From Candidatus Kuenenia stuttgartensis (GTDB lineage Bacteria; Planctomycetota; JAKEIC01; DYIT01), in assembly GCA_020723505.1 (NCBI GenBank), contig DYIT01000035.1:1-39032 (forward strand): a DNA stretch of 39,032 nt. Reading direction: 5' to 3'. Of the stretch, positions 32,633 through 39,032 are shown one piece after another (the first letter of the stretch is position 1; each line of letters begins with the position of its first letter). The position numbers and the translations under genes were made by a program. The notes beneath the pieces are model-generated. The model was not told the origin of the DNA, did not search any database, and saw nothing but the letters and a program-made list of their open reading frames with translations.

Positions 32633-32708
32633 TCGACTTTCGACCTTGACTTTGGACCTTCTACCGTCGACTTTTGACAATCCACCGGTCCACAGCCCAC
32701 GGTCTGCC
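32633..32708. repeat. Degenerate heptad array (array 2)
   Basis: About eleven units with a period near 7 (consensus TCGACyT / TCCACCG): the central A of each 'ACC/ACT' falls at 32636, 643, 649, 656, 663, 670, 677, 684, 692 and 699. The spacing is 7 in nearly every case. See array 1 at 28360. Confidence 0.6.
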
Positions 32709-32726
32709 GGCTTCTCCCCCGCGCTC

Positions 32727-34079
32727 CTATTCCACGTAGCATATGGGCACGAGTCCGCCGCCCTGGTGAACGTTGATGACCGACGACTCGGAAACCCGGA
32801 CGAAGCCTCCGCCGAACTTGCCGTCGAAGGCGAAGAAGTTGATGTTCACGTTCTTCGGCTTGAAGGAGGTCTTGTCCTTGTCGAAAGACGGGTAGTCGTC
32901 CTTCGGGATTTCCACGAATTCCTGGACCACCCATGGGGCCTTGTGGGCGTCCTGGATGACCTGGTCCCATTTCTTGGCATCGACGTCCTTGCCGATTGTG
33001 ACTCCGAACCCGCCGTAGCCTGCGTTGGGCTTGAGAACGAAGGAGTCCTTGTTTTTGCGGACCGTGGAAACGAGGTCGACTTCCTTGCCCTTGTACTCGG
33101 TCTTGCCTTCGGTCATGAAACGCGTCCAAGGTACGGTCTTGGCGATGACTTCCCTTTCCTTCTCGGTGAAGAGCTTCTTGGAGAGCGGATCTGTCATGAA
33201 CCAGAGGACGCACTTGAGCCCGCCGATTCTGGACGAGAAGGGGTTCACGAAGCAGATTTTCCCGTCGCGGAACGCGTCCAGCACGGGCTTGGTCTCGTCC
33301 ATGAAGCCGGTGAACTCCTGTATCGCGTCGCGGAACACGAGCCCGACCGGGGTCTTGTCCATGGTGAGCGTCTTGCCGTCGTAGAGGCCGCGCCTCATGT
33401 CGGACCAAATCGCCTTCTGGCCGTGTTCGTTGAAGAACCTGACCATCAGCCTCAGGTCCTCCACGACGGTCGACTTGTCCTCGCACACGACCGCGAAGGC
33501 GGCGCCTGGCGGATTCCCGAACTGCTTGCTCTTGCCCTGCAGCGCAGGAAGCCAGCGCGGGAGGATGCCGTCGAAGGAAGCCTTGTACTTCTTCCCGAGC
33601 TCCTTCATCACGGGAAGCTCGTCGAAGAGCTTGATGAGCTCGTCGTGCCAGCCCATCCCGCAGGGGCTGTCGCAGTTGAATTCGAGGAACTTGACGCCGT
33701 CCTTCGCCAGGAACGCGTCTAGTCTCGCGTTTATTATCCTCCTCGGATAGCGCGGGTCGATTTCCGCGAGCTCGGCCTCCAGCCCGTCCATCTCGAAGTA
33801 TTTCCTGTAGGCCGGCTCCTTGAAGTAAAGGTCGGATACCTTTTCGAGGCAGTCCATGATGACCGAGGTCGTGTCGGCGAAGTATTCCATCATCTTCCTC
33901 TGCACGAACAGCGGCTTGAGGAAGGTGGGGAACGGCTTGCCGGACATCGTGAAGTTCCGCTCGATCATCTTCTTCTTGAGCGTTTCGAACTGCGCCGAGG
34001 CCGGGTTTCCGCTCCCGGCGGACTTCTCGACGATTTCCCTGTAGTCCTTGTTCACAGCGTCAATCCGGGTATTTGCCAT
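32727..34079 (-). CDS. ATP-grasp superfamily protein, possibly circularly permuted
   Basis: 450 residues, from the ATG at 34079 behind AGGAGA. The segment VKFLEFNCDSPCGMGWHDEL and the later DSFVLKPNAGYGGFGVTIGKD (lysine followed by a glycine-rich loop) are the nucleotide-binding features of ATP-grasp ligases. VVQEFVEIP and NINFFAFDGKFGGGFVRVSE match their metal-binding end. The order resembles the circularly permuted type-2 ATP-grasp or glutathionylspermidine-synthase-like group, which ligate amines or peptides. The substrate is unknown. A small membrane protein gene ends 21 bases upstream, so the two probably share a transcript. Confidence 0.75.
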   Translation of the reverse strand: MANTRIDAVNKDYREIVEKSAGSGNPASAQFETLKKKMIERNFTMSGKPFPTFLKPLFVQRKMMEYFADTTSVIMDCLEKVSDLYFKEPAYRKYFEMDGLEAELAEIDPRYPRRIINARLDAFLAKDGVKFLEFNCDSPCGMGWHDELIKLFDELPVMKELGKKYKASFDGILPRWLPALQGKSKQFGNPPGAAFAVVCEDKSTVVEDLRLMVRFFNEHGQKAIWSDMRRGLYDGKTLTMDKTPVGLVFRDAIQEFTGFMDETKPVLDAFRDGKICFVNPFSSRIGGLKCVLWFMTDPLSKKLFTEKEREVIAKTVPWTRFMTEGKTEYKGKEVDLVSTVRKNKDSFVLKPNAGYGGFGVTIGKDVDAKKWDQVIQDAHKAPWVVQEFVEIPKDDYPSFDKDKTSFKPKNVNINFFAFDGKFGGGFVRVSESSVINVHQGGGLVPICYVE

Positions 34080-34099
34080 GTCCGTCTCCTAAACTTGAA

Positions 34100-34402
34100 T
34101 CATCTCTGAATCAGTTCCGAGATGTAAAGCATGAGCATGAGCCCGTGGATGAGGACGGCGGGCGCGGCCAGCCAGACCGCCGCCTTGGCGGTCGACCGCG
34201 GCTTGCCGTCGCTCGAGGCGGGGCCCGAAAGGGTTCTCGACGCCAGCGCCCACGCCGCGGCGCCCAGTAGAAGGCCGGGCAACGCCCCGAGCCCGAGAAG
34301 AAGAAGCATCGACAGGGCGGCGGATGCCATGAGCAGCGATATCCTGGCCGCCCAGAGCCCCGGCGCCCCTTCTCCCGCCTTGTCCCCTGCGCTCCCGTCC
34401 AT
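34100..34402 (-). CDS. Small membrane protein of unknown function
   Basis: 100 residues from the ATG at 34402, where AGGA lies 6 bases upstream (a GTG one codon earlier is possible). Two hydrophobic segments, the first about 20-60 (SLLMASAALSMLLLLGLGALPGLLLGAAAWAL) and the second about 73-95 (AVWLAAPAVLIHGLMLMLYI), suggest two to three helices. The family is not recognised. It comes just before the ATP-grasp gene and may be its membrane partner. Confidence 0.6.
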   Translation of the reverse strand: MDGSAGDKAGEGAPGLWAARISLLMASAALSMLLLLGLGALPGLLLGAAAWALASRTLSGPASSDGKPRSTAKAAVWLAAPAVLIHGLMLMLYISELIQR

Positions 34403-34500
34403 CACAATTCCTGATTCCCTGGAAGGCGGGAATTCTATTTGAGGCGCGGGATTTTGTCAATTCCTCGCCGCTAGAAGCAACTAAGAGCCTGACAAAGGGA

Positions 34501-34528
34501 TTGACACCTCGCCCTTGCGGAGTATCAT
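34501..34528 (+). promoter_or_regulatory. Promoter of tRNA-Sec
   Basis: TTGACA (34501-34506), 16 bases, TATCAT (34523-34528); the -35 is perfect and the -10 has 5 of 6 matches. The tRNA begins 12 bases after the -10 box. Confidence 0.8.
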
Positions 34529-34540
34529 GAATCCCGTTTC

Positions 34541-34637
34541 GGGGACGGACAGGCTCCTGGTGGGCCTCCGGGACTTCAAATCCTGTGAACGGCTAATTAA
34601 CGCCGTTGGTGGGTTCGATTCCCATGCGTCCCCGCCA
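34541..34637 (+). tRNA. selC: Selenocysteine tRNA, anticodon TCA
   Basis: 97 bases including an encoded CCA. The anticodon loop CTTCAAA places TCA at 34576-34578, reading UGA. Features special to tRNA-Sec are present: an extended D stem of six pairs (AGGCTC/GGGCCT), a long variable arm with a 6-bp stem (AACGGC/GCCGTT) and discriminator G73 before CCA. The T arm is TGGG-TTCGATT-CCCA. The acceptor stem gives seven clear pairs (GGGGACG/CGTCCCC); the eighth position expected for bacterial tRNA-Sec is G opposite G, a possible mismatch. Its own promoter precedes it and a terminator follows. No selA, selB or selD is in the window. Confidence 0.93.
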
Positions 34638-34638
34638 G

Positions 34639-34667
34639 AAAAACGCGCCAAAGGCGCGTTTTTTTTT
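34639..34667 (+). terminator. Rho-independent terminator of selC
   Basis: AACGCGCC-AAA-GGCGCGTT followed by seven further T's, directly behind the CCA end of the tRNA. Confidence 0.92.
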
Positions 34668-34702
34668 GCCGTGAGAGTTCTTTGTCATGCTCCAGCCGGC
34701 AC

Positions 34703-34731
34703 TTGACCTTCGGGACCGCGGATGATAGTTT
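34703..34731 (+). promoter_or_regulatory. Possible promoter of the AI-2E family gene
   Basis: TTGACC, 17 bases, TAGTTT, about 30 bases before the ATG at 34762. The -35 is good and the -10 weak. Confidence 0.35.
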
Positions 34732-34761
34732 CGGTTCGTTCGATTTGAGACCTTCATCCAG

Positions 34762-36249
34762 ATGAGCGACTCCCCAGTGCAGGCGACAACCGTTGAAAAG
34801 GACCAGTTCAGGTTCCTGAAGCGCCTTCCCTGGGAGAAAATCACAATCTGGGCGGTATTCCTGGTTCTTCTATACCTCTTCAAGTCATTCTTCACGATAA
34901 TCTTCCTCACCTTCATCATAAGCTATATAACCTGGAACCTCGTGGGTTGGGCGACCAGGATTCTGAACCTCAAGGACCCGTCCGGGATCTGGAGGAGAAT
35001 CTTCACGGTGGTCATCTACCTCCTGTTCCTTTCGGGTATAATCGGGTCGGGCTGGATTGTCGTCCCGAAAGTCGTGGACCAGGGCAATCTCCTGGTCCAG
35101 CAGATCAGGGTTCTTATCCCTTCCCCATCCGGCAGCAGCCTGTCGCCGGAGGAGAGGGCCGACAAGATAATGAGCGAGATGTTCGACGAGGCTCGGCTTG
35201 CGAAGCTCCGGAAATCGTCAAGATATGAGGAGCTTAGGAAGGGGCTCATCGAGAAGCTGGCCGTCATGGACGCGGAGGGCTTCTCTGAAGGCGACAAGGC
35301 GGACGGCGCCAGAAAGGCGGGCAACCGCAGCGCGGCCGGGAAGAACGGCGAGGGCGCAAAGGATTTGAACTACCACCTGGAGAAGTTCCTCGAGAACGTC
35401 ATGGGGCCCGCGAAGTACGAGGAATTCAAGAAATCCCCGGAATACCGGACGACCTACGCAGATTTGGTGTCGTCGCTCCAGGGGCTTATAACCGAGAACA
35501 TCCCGTCGTTCGTTGACTTCATCAGGCACGGACTCGCGAAGATAGTCGGGTATTCCCTCGACTTCCTCCTGTCAATCCTGTTCTCGTTCATGGTCGTGTT
35601 CAGCCTCCCCAGCATCGCCAAGAACCTGCCATCCCTCGAGAAGAGCAAGATAGGCGGATTCTACAAGGAAATCGCGCCGAGCGTCGTCGCTTTCTCGCGC
35701 AGCATGGGAAGGGCCTTCCAGGGCCAGGCGATTATCGCCCTCTGCAACACCGCGCTGACGCTCGTCGGCATGGAGATCCTCGGCATCCCGAACGCGGCCG
35801 TTCTCTCGGTCATAGTCTTCATCTGCAGCTTCATCCCGGTCCTGGGCGTGTTCATTTCAAGCGTGCCTATATGCCTCGTCGCAATCCAGAAGGGCGGAAT
35901 AATGCTGGCAATCGAGGCGGCCGGGCTCATCACCGTAATCCACATGATTGAGGCGTATTTCCTGAACCCGAGGATACTGGGATCCGTGATGAAGATGCAC
36001 CCCCTCCTGGTCCTGGTCCTCCTGTTCACTTTCGAGCATTTCTTCGGCGTCTGGGGGCTTCTGCTCGCCGTGCCGGCATTCCATTACATCTTCTACCAGG
36101 TGATTATGGGGAGGAAGCCGGGATGGCTGAAGGAAAAAGGGCCTGGGCAGGGGGGGACGGAGACGGGCCAGCCCCAGGCCGCGGAGAACGCCAGGACCGG
36201 ATCTGAGGGCATCGGCAACCAGCCCATGGCTCCGCCGGGCAAGGCCTGA
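34762..36249 (+). CDS. AI-2E family (UPF0118) membrane permease
   Basis: 495 residues, inner membrane, with about eight helices. The family pattern is an N-terminal pair of helices (IWAVFLVLLYLF; TIIFLTFIISYITWNL), a further helix, a long soluble insert, and a C-terminal bundle with SVIVFICSFIPVLGVFISSVP and EAYFLNPRILGSVMKMHPLLVLV, the signature of this group. The soluble insert, about residues 115-250, is longer than usual and rich in Lys/Glu (GDKADGARKAGNRSAAGKNGEG). Members have been linked to autoinducer-2 export or sodium/proton antiport, but the substrate here is unknown. The C-terminus is low-complexity. Two small signalling-type genes follow closely. Confidence 0.88.
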   Translation: MSDSPVQATTVEKDQFRFLKRLPWEKITIWAVFLVLLYLFKSFFTIIFLTFIISYITWNLVGWATRILNLKDPSGIWRRIFTVVIYLLFLSGIIGSGWIVVPKVVDQGNLLVQQIRVLIPSPSGSSLSPEERADKIMSEMFDEARLAKLRKSSRYEELRKGLIEKLAVMDAEGFSEGDKADGARKAGNRSAAGKNGEGAKDLNYHLEKFLENVMGPAKYEEFKKSPEYRTTYADLVSSLQGLITENIPSFVDFIRHGLAKIVGYSLDFLLSILFSFMVVFSLPSIAKNLPSLEKSKIGGFYKEIAPSVVAFSRSMGRAFQGQAIIALCNTALTLVGMEILGIPNAAVLSVIVFICSFIPVLGVFISSVPICLVAIQKGGIMLAIEAAGLITVIHMIEAYFLNPRILGSVMKMHPLLVLVLLFTFEHFFGVWGLLLAVPAFHYIFYQVIMGRKPGWLKEKGPGQGGTETGQPQAAENARTGSEGIGNQPMAPPGKA

Positions 36250-36268
36250 CGAGATTCGAGGTTCATAC

Positions 36269-36694
36269 ATGCAGCGGGCAAGGGGATCACACCTGTTCGG
36301 CAAAGTCGCCCTGCAGCTCGGAATCCTGAACAGGGACCAAATCAAGGCCTGCCTTGACGACCAGTCGGCGGGGAAATCCTCCGCGTCCAGGAAGTCCCTG
36401 GGGGACATCGCGGTCGAAAAGGGATTCATCGACAGGGACCAGGCGGGGAGGATTGCCATAGTGCAGGCCTTCCTGGAGGCGCGCGACGAGGACCGGAGGT
36501 TCGGCGAGGTGGCGTCCGGCAACGCGCTGATAACCAGGGACCAGCTCAACGACGCCCTTTCCTACCAGAAGAGGAAGTTCAAGGAAGACGGCAAGGTCAA
36601 GAGAATCGGCGATATCCTGGTCGACCTCGGCTACATGAGCATGGACGACAGGGACGCGGTGCTCGCGGCGCAGCGGCGGATAAAATCCAAGTGA
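36269..36694 (+). CDS. MshEN/GspE N-domain-like protein
   Basis: 141 residues, starting 19 bases after the permease stop, with GAGG 8 bases upstream. Two similar halves are visible: LGDIAVEKGFIDRDQ and IGDILVDLGYMSMDD, each a helical 'LG(x)ILVxxGxI' motif like the N-terminal domain of type II secretion ATPases, which in MshE binds c-di-GMP. The ATPase part is absent. The free-standing domain next to a response regulator suggests a signalling or regulatory adaptor; c-di-GMP binding is inferred from the family only. Confidence 0.7.
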   Translation: MQRARGSHLFGKVALQLGILNRDQIKACLDDQSAGKSSASRKSLGDIAVEKGFIDRDQAGRIAIVQAFLEARDEDRRFGEVASGNALITRDQLNDALSYQKRKFKEDGKVKRIGDILVDLGYMSMDDRDAVLAAQRRIKSK

Positions 36695-36718
36695 AAACCG
36701 GTGGAAGGGAGAAGGCCT

Positions 36719-37117
36719 ATGGCTTCTGAAGGCGCGGTACGGGAGCCCATGAGGGTGCTCGTCGTGGATGACGAGGAGGTGATTCGATACATGTGCTCGT
36801 CATCCCTCGAGGAAGCCGGCCATTCCCCTTTCGCGGTGGAGGACGGGAAATCCGCGCTCGCCGAGCTTGGCCGGAACAGGTACGACGCTGTCCTGCTCGA
36901 CATGGCGTTCGTGGGGCCGCCGATGGGCAGGGAGCTCTACGAGCTCGTGACGAAGAAGCATCCCTACCTCGTGGGCAGAATCATCATCATTACCGGAGTC
37001 CTGAAGGAAGAGGCGATTCAGTGCTTCAGGACCGAGGGAGTGAGGGTGCTCGAGAAGCCATTCGAGCTGGACGAGATGATTGACGCCGTATCCCGAATCG
37101 GGCCTGTTTCCGGCTGA
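36719..37117 (+). CDS. Single-domain response regulator receiver
   Basis: 132 residues from the ATG at 36719, with GGGAGAAGG upstream (a longer GTG start at 36701 is less likely). The receiver features are all there: acidic pair in VLVVDDEEVIRY, phosphoacceptor Asp in DAVLLDMAF, Thr in IIIITGV and the conserved Lys in LEKPFELDEM. There is no output domain, so it acts by protein contact, like CheY or Spo0F. No histidine kinase is in the window. It lies 25 bases behind the MshEN-like gene in what looks like one operon with the permease. Confidence 0.9.
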   Translation: MASEGAVREPMRVLVVDDEEVIRYMCSSSLEEAGHSPFAVEDGKSALAELGRNRYDAVLLDMAFVGPPMGRELYELVTKKHPYLVGRIIIITGVLKEEAIQCFRTEGVRVLEKPFELDEMIDAVSRIGPVSG

Positions 37118-37193
37118 AACGCCTGCCGCCGCTGCGCTGTGCCATCCCGGCGTTTGCAGGCGGGGTGGTGGAATCAGAATCCAGGGGAAGAGT

Positions 37194-37237
37194 CTGTGGA
37201 GCCGCCGCGATTATCCGGACCGGACAAGGCGGCGATT
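37194..37237. repeat. Dispersed GCCGCC/GGCGGC hairpin element, copy 2
   Basis: CTGTGGAGCCGCC, 21 bases, GGCGGC with GACAA before and GATT after. It lies between the response regulator and the zinc-ribbon gene, in the same orientation as copy 3. Confidence 0.6.
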
Positions 37238-37265
37238 ACCGGAGTCATGCCCCCGCTTGCCAGGA

Positions 37266-37439
37266 TTAAGCCCCTCTCGCCGCGTTCCTCGAAGGCCCTA
37301 TGCCCCTCACGTTCTTCGCGAATACCGTGAGGCACCCCAGGCATTCGACCACCACTGTGTCCGAACGCATGCTAAGGTGCTTGTGTGTCGTTTCCCTGCG
37401 GCATCTGGGGCAGAAATGCGAGGATTTGATTTCAGTCAT
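37266..37439 (-). CDS. Zinc-ribbon microprotein
   Basis: 57 residues. Chosen as a real gene because of an excellent ribosome site (AGGAGAGG, 5 bases before the ATG at 37439). The four cysteines form a zinc ribbon: FCPRCRRETTHKH, then VVVECLGC. The family is not recognised. Its function, perhaps nucleic-acid binding or protein contact, is unknown. It is flanked by direct copies 2 and 3 of the hairpin element and is isolated. Confidence 0.7.
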   Translation of the reverse strand: MTEIKSSHFCPRCRRETTHKHLSMRSDTVVVECLGCLTVFAKNVRGIGPSRNAARGA

Positions 37440-37521
37440 GTCCCTCTCCTTATAACGGTCCCTGTAATTACTTCGGCAGCCCGGGAGAGGAACTTGAGGG
37501 AATTCCGCTTGCAACCCCTCT

Positions 37522-37564
37522 GTGCGTGCCGCCAGGACCTCCTCTGCGCGACAAGGCGGCGATT
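37522..37564. repeat. Dispersed GCCGCC/GGCGGC hairpin element, copy 3
   Basis: CTGTGCGTGCCGCC, 21 bases, GGCGGC, with GACAA before and GATT after. Same arms and spacing as copies 1 and 2. Confidence 0.6.
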
Positions 37565-37764
37565 CCCGTCCCGGATTAGAAAGGATTTCCCGGCTCGACG
37601 TCCCGTCCGCCTTCCAGGTCGCAATCAACGCTCCTTACGTGGAAGCCGACTGCTTCGCCTCTCCGGGCCCCCCCATCTCCGTCCCTGCGACAAGCCGCTG
37701 TCGCAGCTTCTTTGAAGCGGGCAACTCGAAAACCGGTACCTGCTTCTGTCACATTGCAAAATGC

Positions 37765-37794
37765 GGGGACTGACCCCAAATGCAGCATATGCTG
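37765..37794. repeat. GGGGACTGACCCC hairpin and adjacent 12-bp palindrome
   Basis: GGGGACTGACCCC at 37765-37777, then CAGCATATGCTG at 37783-37794. This type of GGGG...CCCC hairpin resembles REP-like elements mobilised by Y1-type transposases; no transposase is in the window. Confidence 0.45.
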
Positions 37795-37804
37795 TGGAAC
37801 GAAT

Positions 37805-38365
37805 TCAGGGAGCCTCGACGAATACTCCGGTCTTGTCGGGCGTGAAGGTGATTTCGACAGGACGGATTCCGAATTTAGAGGGATTGTTCCCGTAATCGAA
37901 GTAGAAACCAGCGACATGCTCGCAATAGTCGAGACAATCAACTACGAATTCCCCGGATTCGTCAGGGGTGATTTTTATTATGCTGTTCTGCGACCAGTCG
38001 TCGAAACCCGTGTTGTTTTTCCCAATCGATATCTCGACTTTTGGTCTTTGGCTGTTTCCCCTGAAAACCACTCTGCCGCTGAAGATCCCGCCTTTCTGAT
38101 CCAGGCGGATTTCGAGAAATCTGCTCTCGCCGGCTTTGACCTAGACTTCATCGTCCGGTCCATTGCCCCTCCTTTCATCAGTCATGGAAGTTTTTCTTTG
38201 GGAATCAAACCCTGGTTTCTCGCGTGAAACCGGCAAAGATTCAGAACGATCCGGGGCTTGCCCTGTTTGAATGTCTGTGTCAGTGGGATTTCCTATTACT
38301 AATATCAGGGCAAGCAGGATGAGAATGATTGCCGGAATCCCAATCAACAATATCTTTTTCCGCAT
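37805..38365 (-). pseudogene. Membrane-anchored or exported protein interrupted by an in-frame amber codon
   Basis: The frame from the ATG at 38365 encodes a hydrophobic N-terminus (MRKKILLIGIPAIILILLALILVIGN), a polar spacer and then ends GPDDEV at TAG (38141-38143). Beyond the TAG the same frame stays open for 111 more codons: VKAGESRFLEIRLDQKGGIFSG, then VEISIGKNNTGFDDW, IIKITPDESGEFVVDCLDYCEH and PVEITFTPDKTGVFVEAP. These are typical beta-sandwich (DUF-like, periplasmic) sequence, with no other start that would explain them. I take it as one former gene of about 186 codons split by TAG. No clear ribosome site precedes the ATG. Function unknown. Confidence 0.65.
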
Positions 38366-38434
38366 GGCTAAATAACAACTAGGGAGAAAGGGGAAAGGGG
38401 CGATAACCCACCCCCTTCCCCCGGATATCTGCCT

Positions 38435-38883
38435 TCAGTTGAATAATATTTCCTGCCCCGGATTTCCGTTGGCTCCGTCGTTTCCGCCGGGCGCTCCAGC
38501 TAGCCCCATGGGACCAAAGTCTCCCGCATCAGCCCTGCATCTCATGCTTCCTGAAAAGCTGTTCGCGTCTCCCTCATTGCCGCCCTCGCCTGAATAGGCG
38601 TATCCCGAGCATCCATCTCCCTTCTGAAGGACTTTCGCGTTTCCACCGGTTCCTCCGGGCCCCCGTCGCCGGCCGCGCCGTAGAAATTGTCAGTTCCATC
38701 GGCGCCGTTTCCTCCCCTTCCACCAACTGCGATACCGCATCCCCCCTCCGGACCGACCGAGGTTGCATTCCCGCCGTTTCCACCCCTGTCTCCGTTTCCG
38801 TCGGGAAGCACTTGACCGTTCACTCCGGCTCCGCCAACGGCTTCGAGTGGCTTCGAGTCCCGTAATTCGTGACCCCCATTCTG
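38435..38883 (-). pseudogene. Frameshifted glycine-rich (collagen-like) surface protein fragment
   Basis: Gly/Asn/Asp-rich sequence in two frames. From about 38823 one frame reads GNGDRGGNGGNATSVGPEGG and GGRGGNGADGTDNFYGAAGDGG. From about 38660 the other continues GGTGGNAKVLQKGDGCSGYA, SGEGGNEGDANSFSG, then GPMGLAGAPGGNDGANGNPGQEILFN and a TGA at 38435. A single missing base in the C-run 38660-38664 (G-run on the coding strand) would join them into one protein. There is no ATG start at the 5' end; the only candidate is a GTG at 38823. It is downstream of the terminator at 38911. Probably a decaying surface protein; a sequencing error cannot be excluded. Confidence 0.65.
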
Positions 38884-38910
38884 TCAGGCAAATAATCAAA
38901 AATGTTGAAT

Positions 38911-38947
38911 AAAAAAACCCCCGGGCTTTTGGACCCGGGGGTTTTTT
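38911..38947. terminator. Bidirectional rho-independent terminator
   Basis: AAAAAAACCCCCGGG-loop-CCCGGGGGTTTTTT: a 9-bp GC-rich core with A/T tracts on both sides. It ends the minus-strand gene whose stop is at 38964. Confidence 0.9.
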
Positions 38948-38963
38948 AAGACCGTGTTTAGAA

Positions 38964-39032
38964 CTATGCTCCTTTCCTGAGCGTCCTTCTCGCCGCTAGG
39001 AAGACGATGGCCGCGAAGGCCAGCGCGAAGGC
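38964..39032 (-). CDS. 3' end of a secreted protein with a sorting-like C-terminal tail (truncated by window edge)
   Basis: Only the last 22 residues are visible: a hydrophobic helix AFALAFAAIVFLAA followed by RRTLRKGA and TAG. A hydrophobic helix capped by an Arg pair is the typical end of MYXO-CTERM-like and related surface-sorting tails, as in the subtilase at 9407. The body of the protein is outside the window. A perfect terminator lies just behind it. Confidence 0.6.
   Translation of the reverse strand, partial: AFALAFAAIVFLAARRTLRKGA

Larger units (their letters stand above)
32389..32726. other. 338-base regulatory and repeat-rich gap
   Basis: No gene is seen. From left to right it holds the Rrf2 operon leader, operator and promoter (32404-32446), a ATTCCGG palindrome of a widespread type (32533-32563), a strong GC hairpin (32609-32632) and a heptad array (32633-32708). 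The ATP-grasp gene ends at 32727. Confidence 0.6.
34406..34761. other. 356-base gap holding the selC unit and AI-2E gene promoter
   Basis: Contains the tRNA-Sec promoter, gene and terminator, then a possible promoter for the permease gene. Nothing else is identified. Confidence 0.7.
37440..37804. other. 365-base gap with several repeats, no gene
   Basis: Holds element copy 3 (37522-37564), a perfect hairpin CTGCGACA-AGCCGC-TGTCGCAG (37685-37706), a GGGG-ACTGA-CCCC hairpin (37765-37777) and the palindrome CAGCATATGCTG (37783-37794). No open frame is convincing. Confidence 0.55.

Noticed and set aside
37118-37155. AAACGCC...GGCGTTT as terminator of the response-regulator operon
   Set aside because: The loop is 25 bases and the T-run only three, so support is too weak.

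Overview
The window is GC-rich and densely coded. It reads as the chromosome of an uncultured Gram-negative anaerobe. Evidence for a diderm envelope is an outer-membrane efflux factor, several lipoproteins with lipobox cysteines, and large secreted repeat proteins (HEAT, NHL, PKD, GGDD-type). Evidence for an anaerobic, metal-rich physiology is a CooS-family Fe-S protein, a B12-binding/radical-SAM enzyme, a dicluster-type ferredoxin protein and a selenocysteine tRNA. A PVC-like or deltaproteobacterial-type lineage is my guess; no marker gene here settles it.

Layout. 1-3459 (+): end of a polysaccharide locus (GT39-like membrane enzyme, family 4 glycosyltransferase, capsule-type transferase). 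3589-5345 (-): pyroglutamyl peptidase and a secreted protein with a charged, proline-rich linker. 5614-12139 (+): two very large secreted proteins, a GGDD-repeat/HEAT/TPR protein and a subtilisin-PKD protease with a C-terminal sorting-like tail. 12363-16971 (-): a protein-kinase remnant, a double NHL-propeller lipoprotein and a B12/radical SAM enzyme. 17127-24554 (-): a five-gene heavy-metal RND efflux operon with a recognisable promoter and a dyad at its start site. 24724-28265 (+): PPOX-like flavoprotein, a proline-rich HEAT protein and the manganese exporter MntP.

28404-32388 (-) is the most interesting locus: Rrf2 regulator, 4Fe-4S protein, zinc-ribbon 'phosphohydrolase'-like protein and a CooS homologue. 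The first three overlap by ATGA and share one strong promoter with an operator-like repeat. The CooS protein keeps all C-cluster ligands except the Cys295 equivalent, which is Glu299. This is the deviation described for the non-CODH, hybrid-cluster enzyme CooS-V. Together with the neighbours, which resemble those of hydroxylamine reductase (Hcp), it suggests a nitrosative/redox-stress module in which a CooS-V-like protein stands in for Hcp.

32727-34402 (-): ATP-grasp-like protein and a small membrane protein. 34501-34667 (+): a complete selC unit (promoter, tRNA-Sec, terminator). 34762-37117 (+): AI-2E family permease, MshEN-like protein and a single-domain response regulator. 37266-39032 (-): a zinc-ribbon microprotein, then a decaying surface-protein region (a gene with an in-frame amber codon, a frameshifted glycine-rich gene) and the tail of one more surface protein. 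Several small dispersed repeats, not explained by any gene, are spread through the intergenic spaces.
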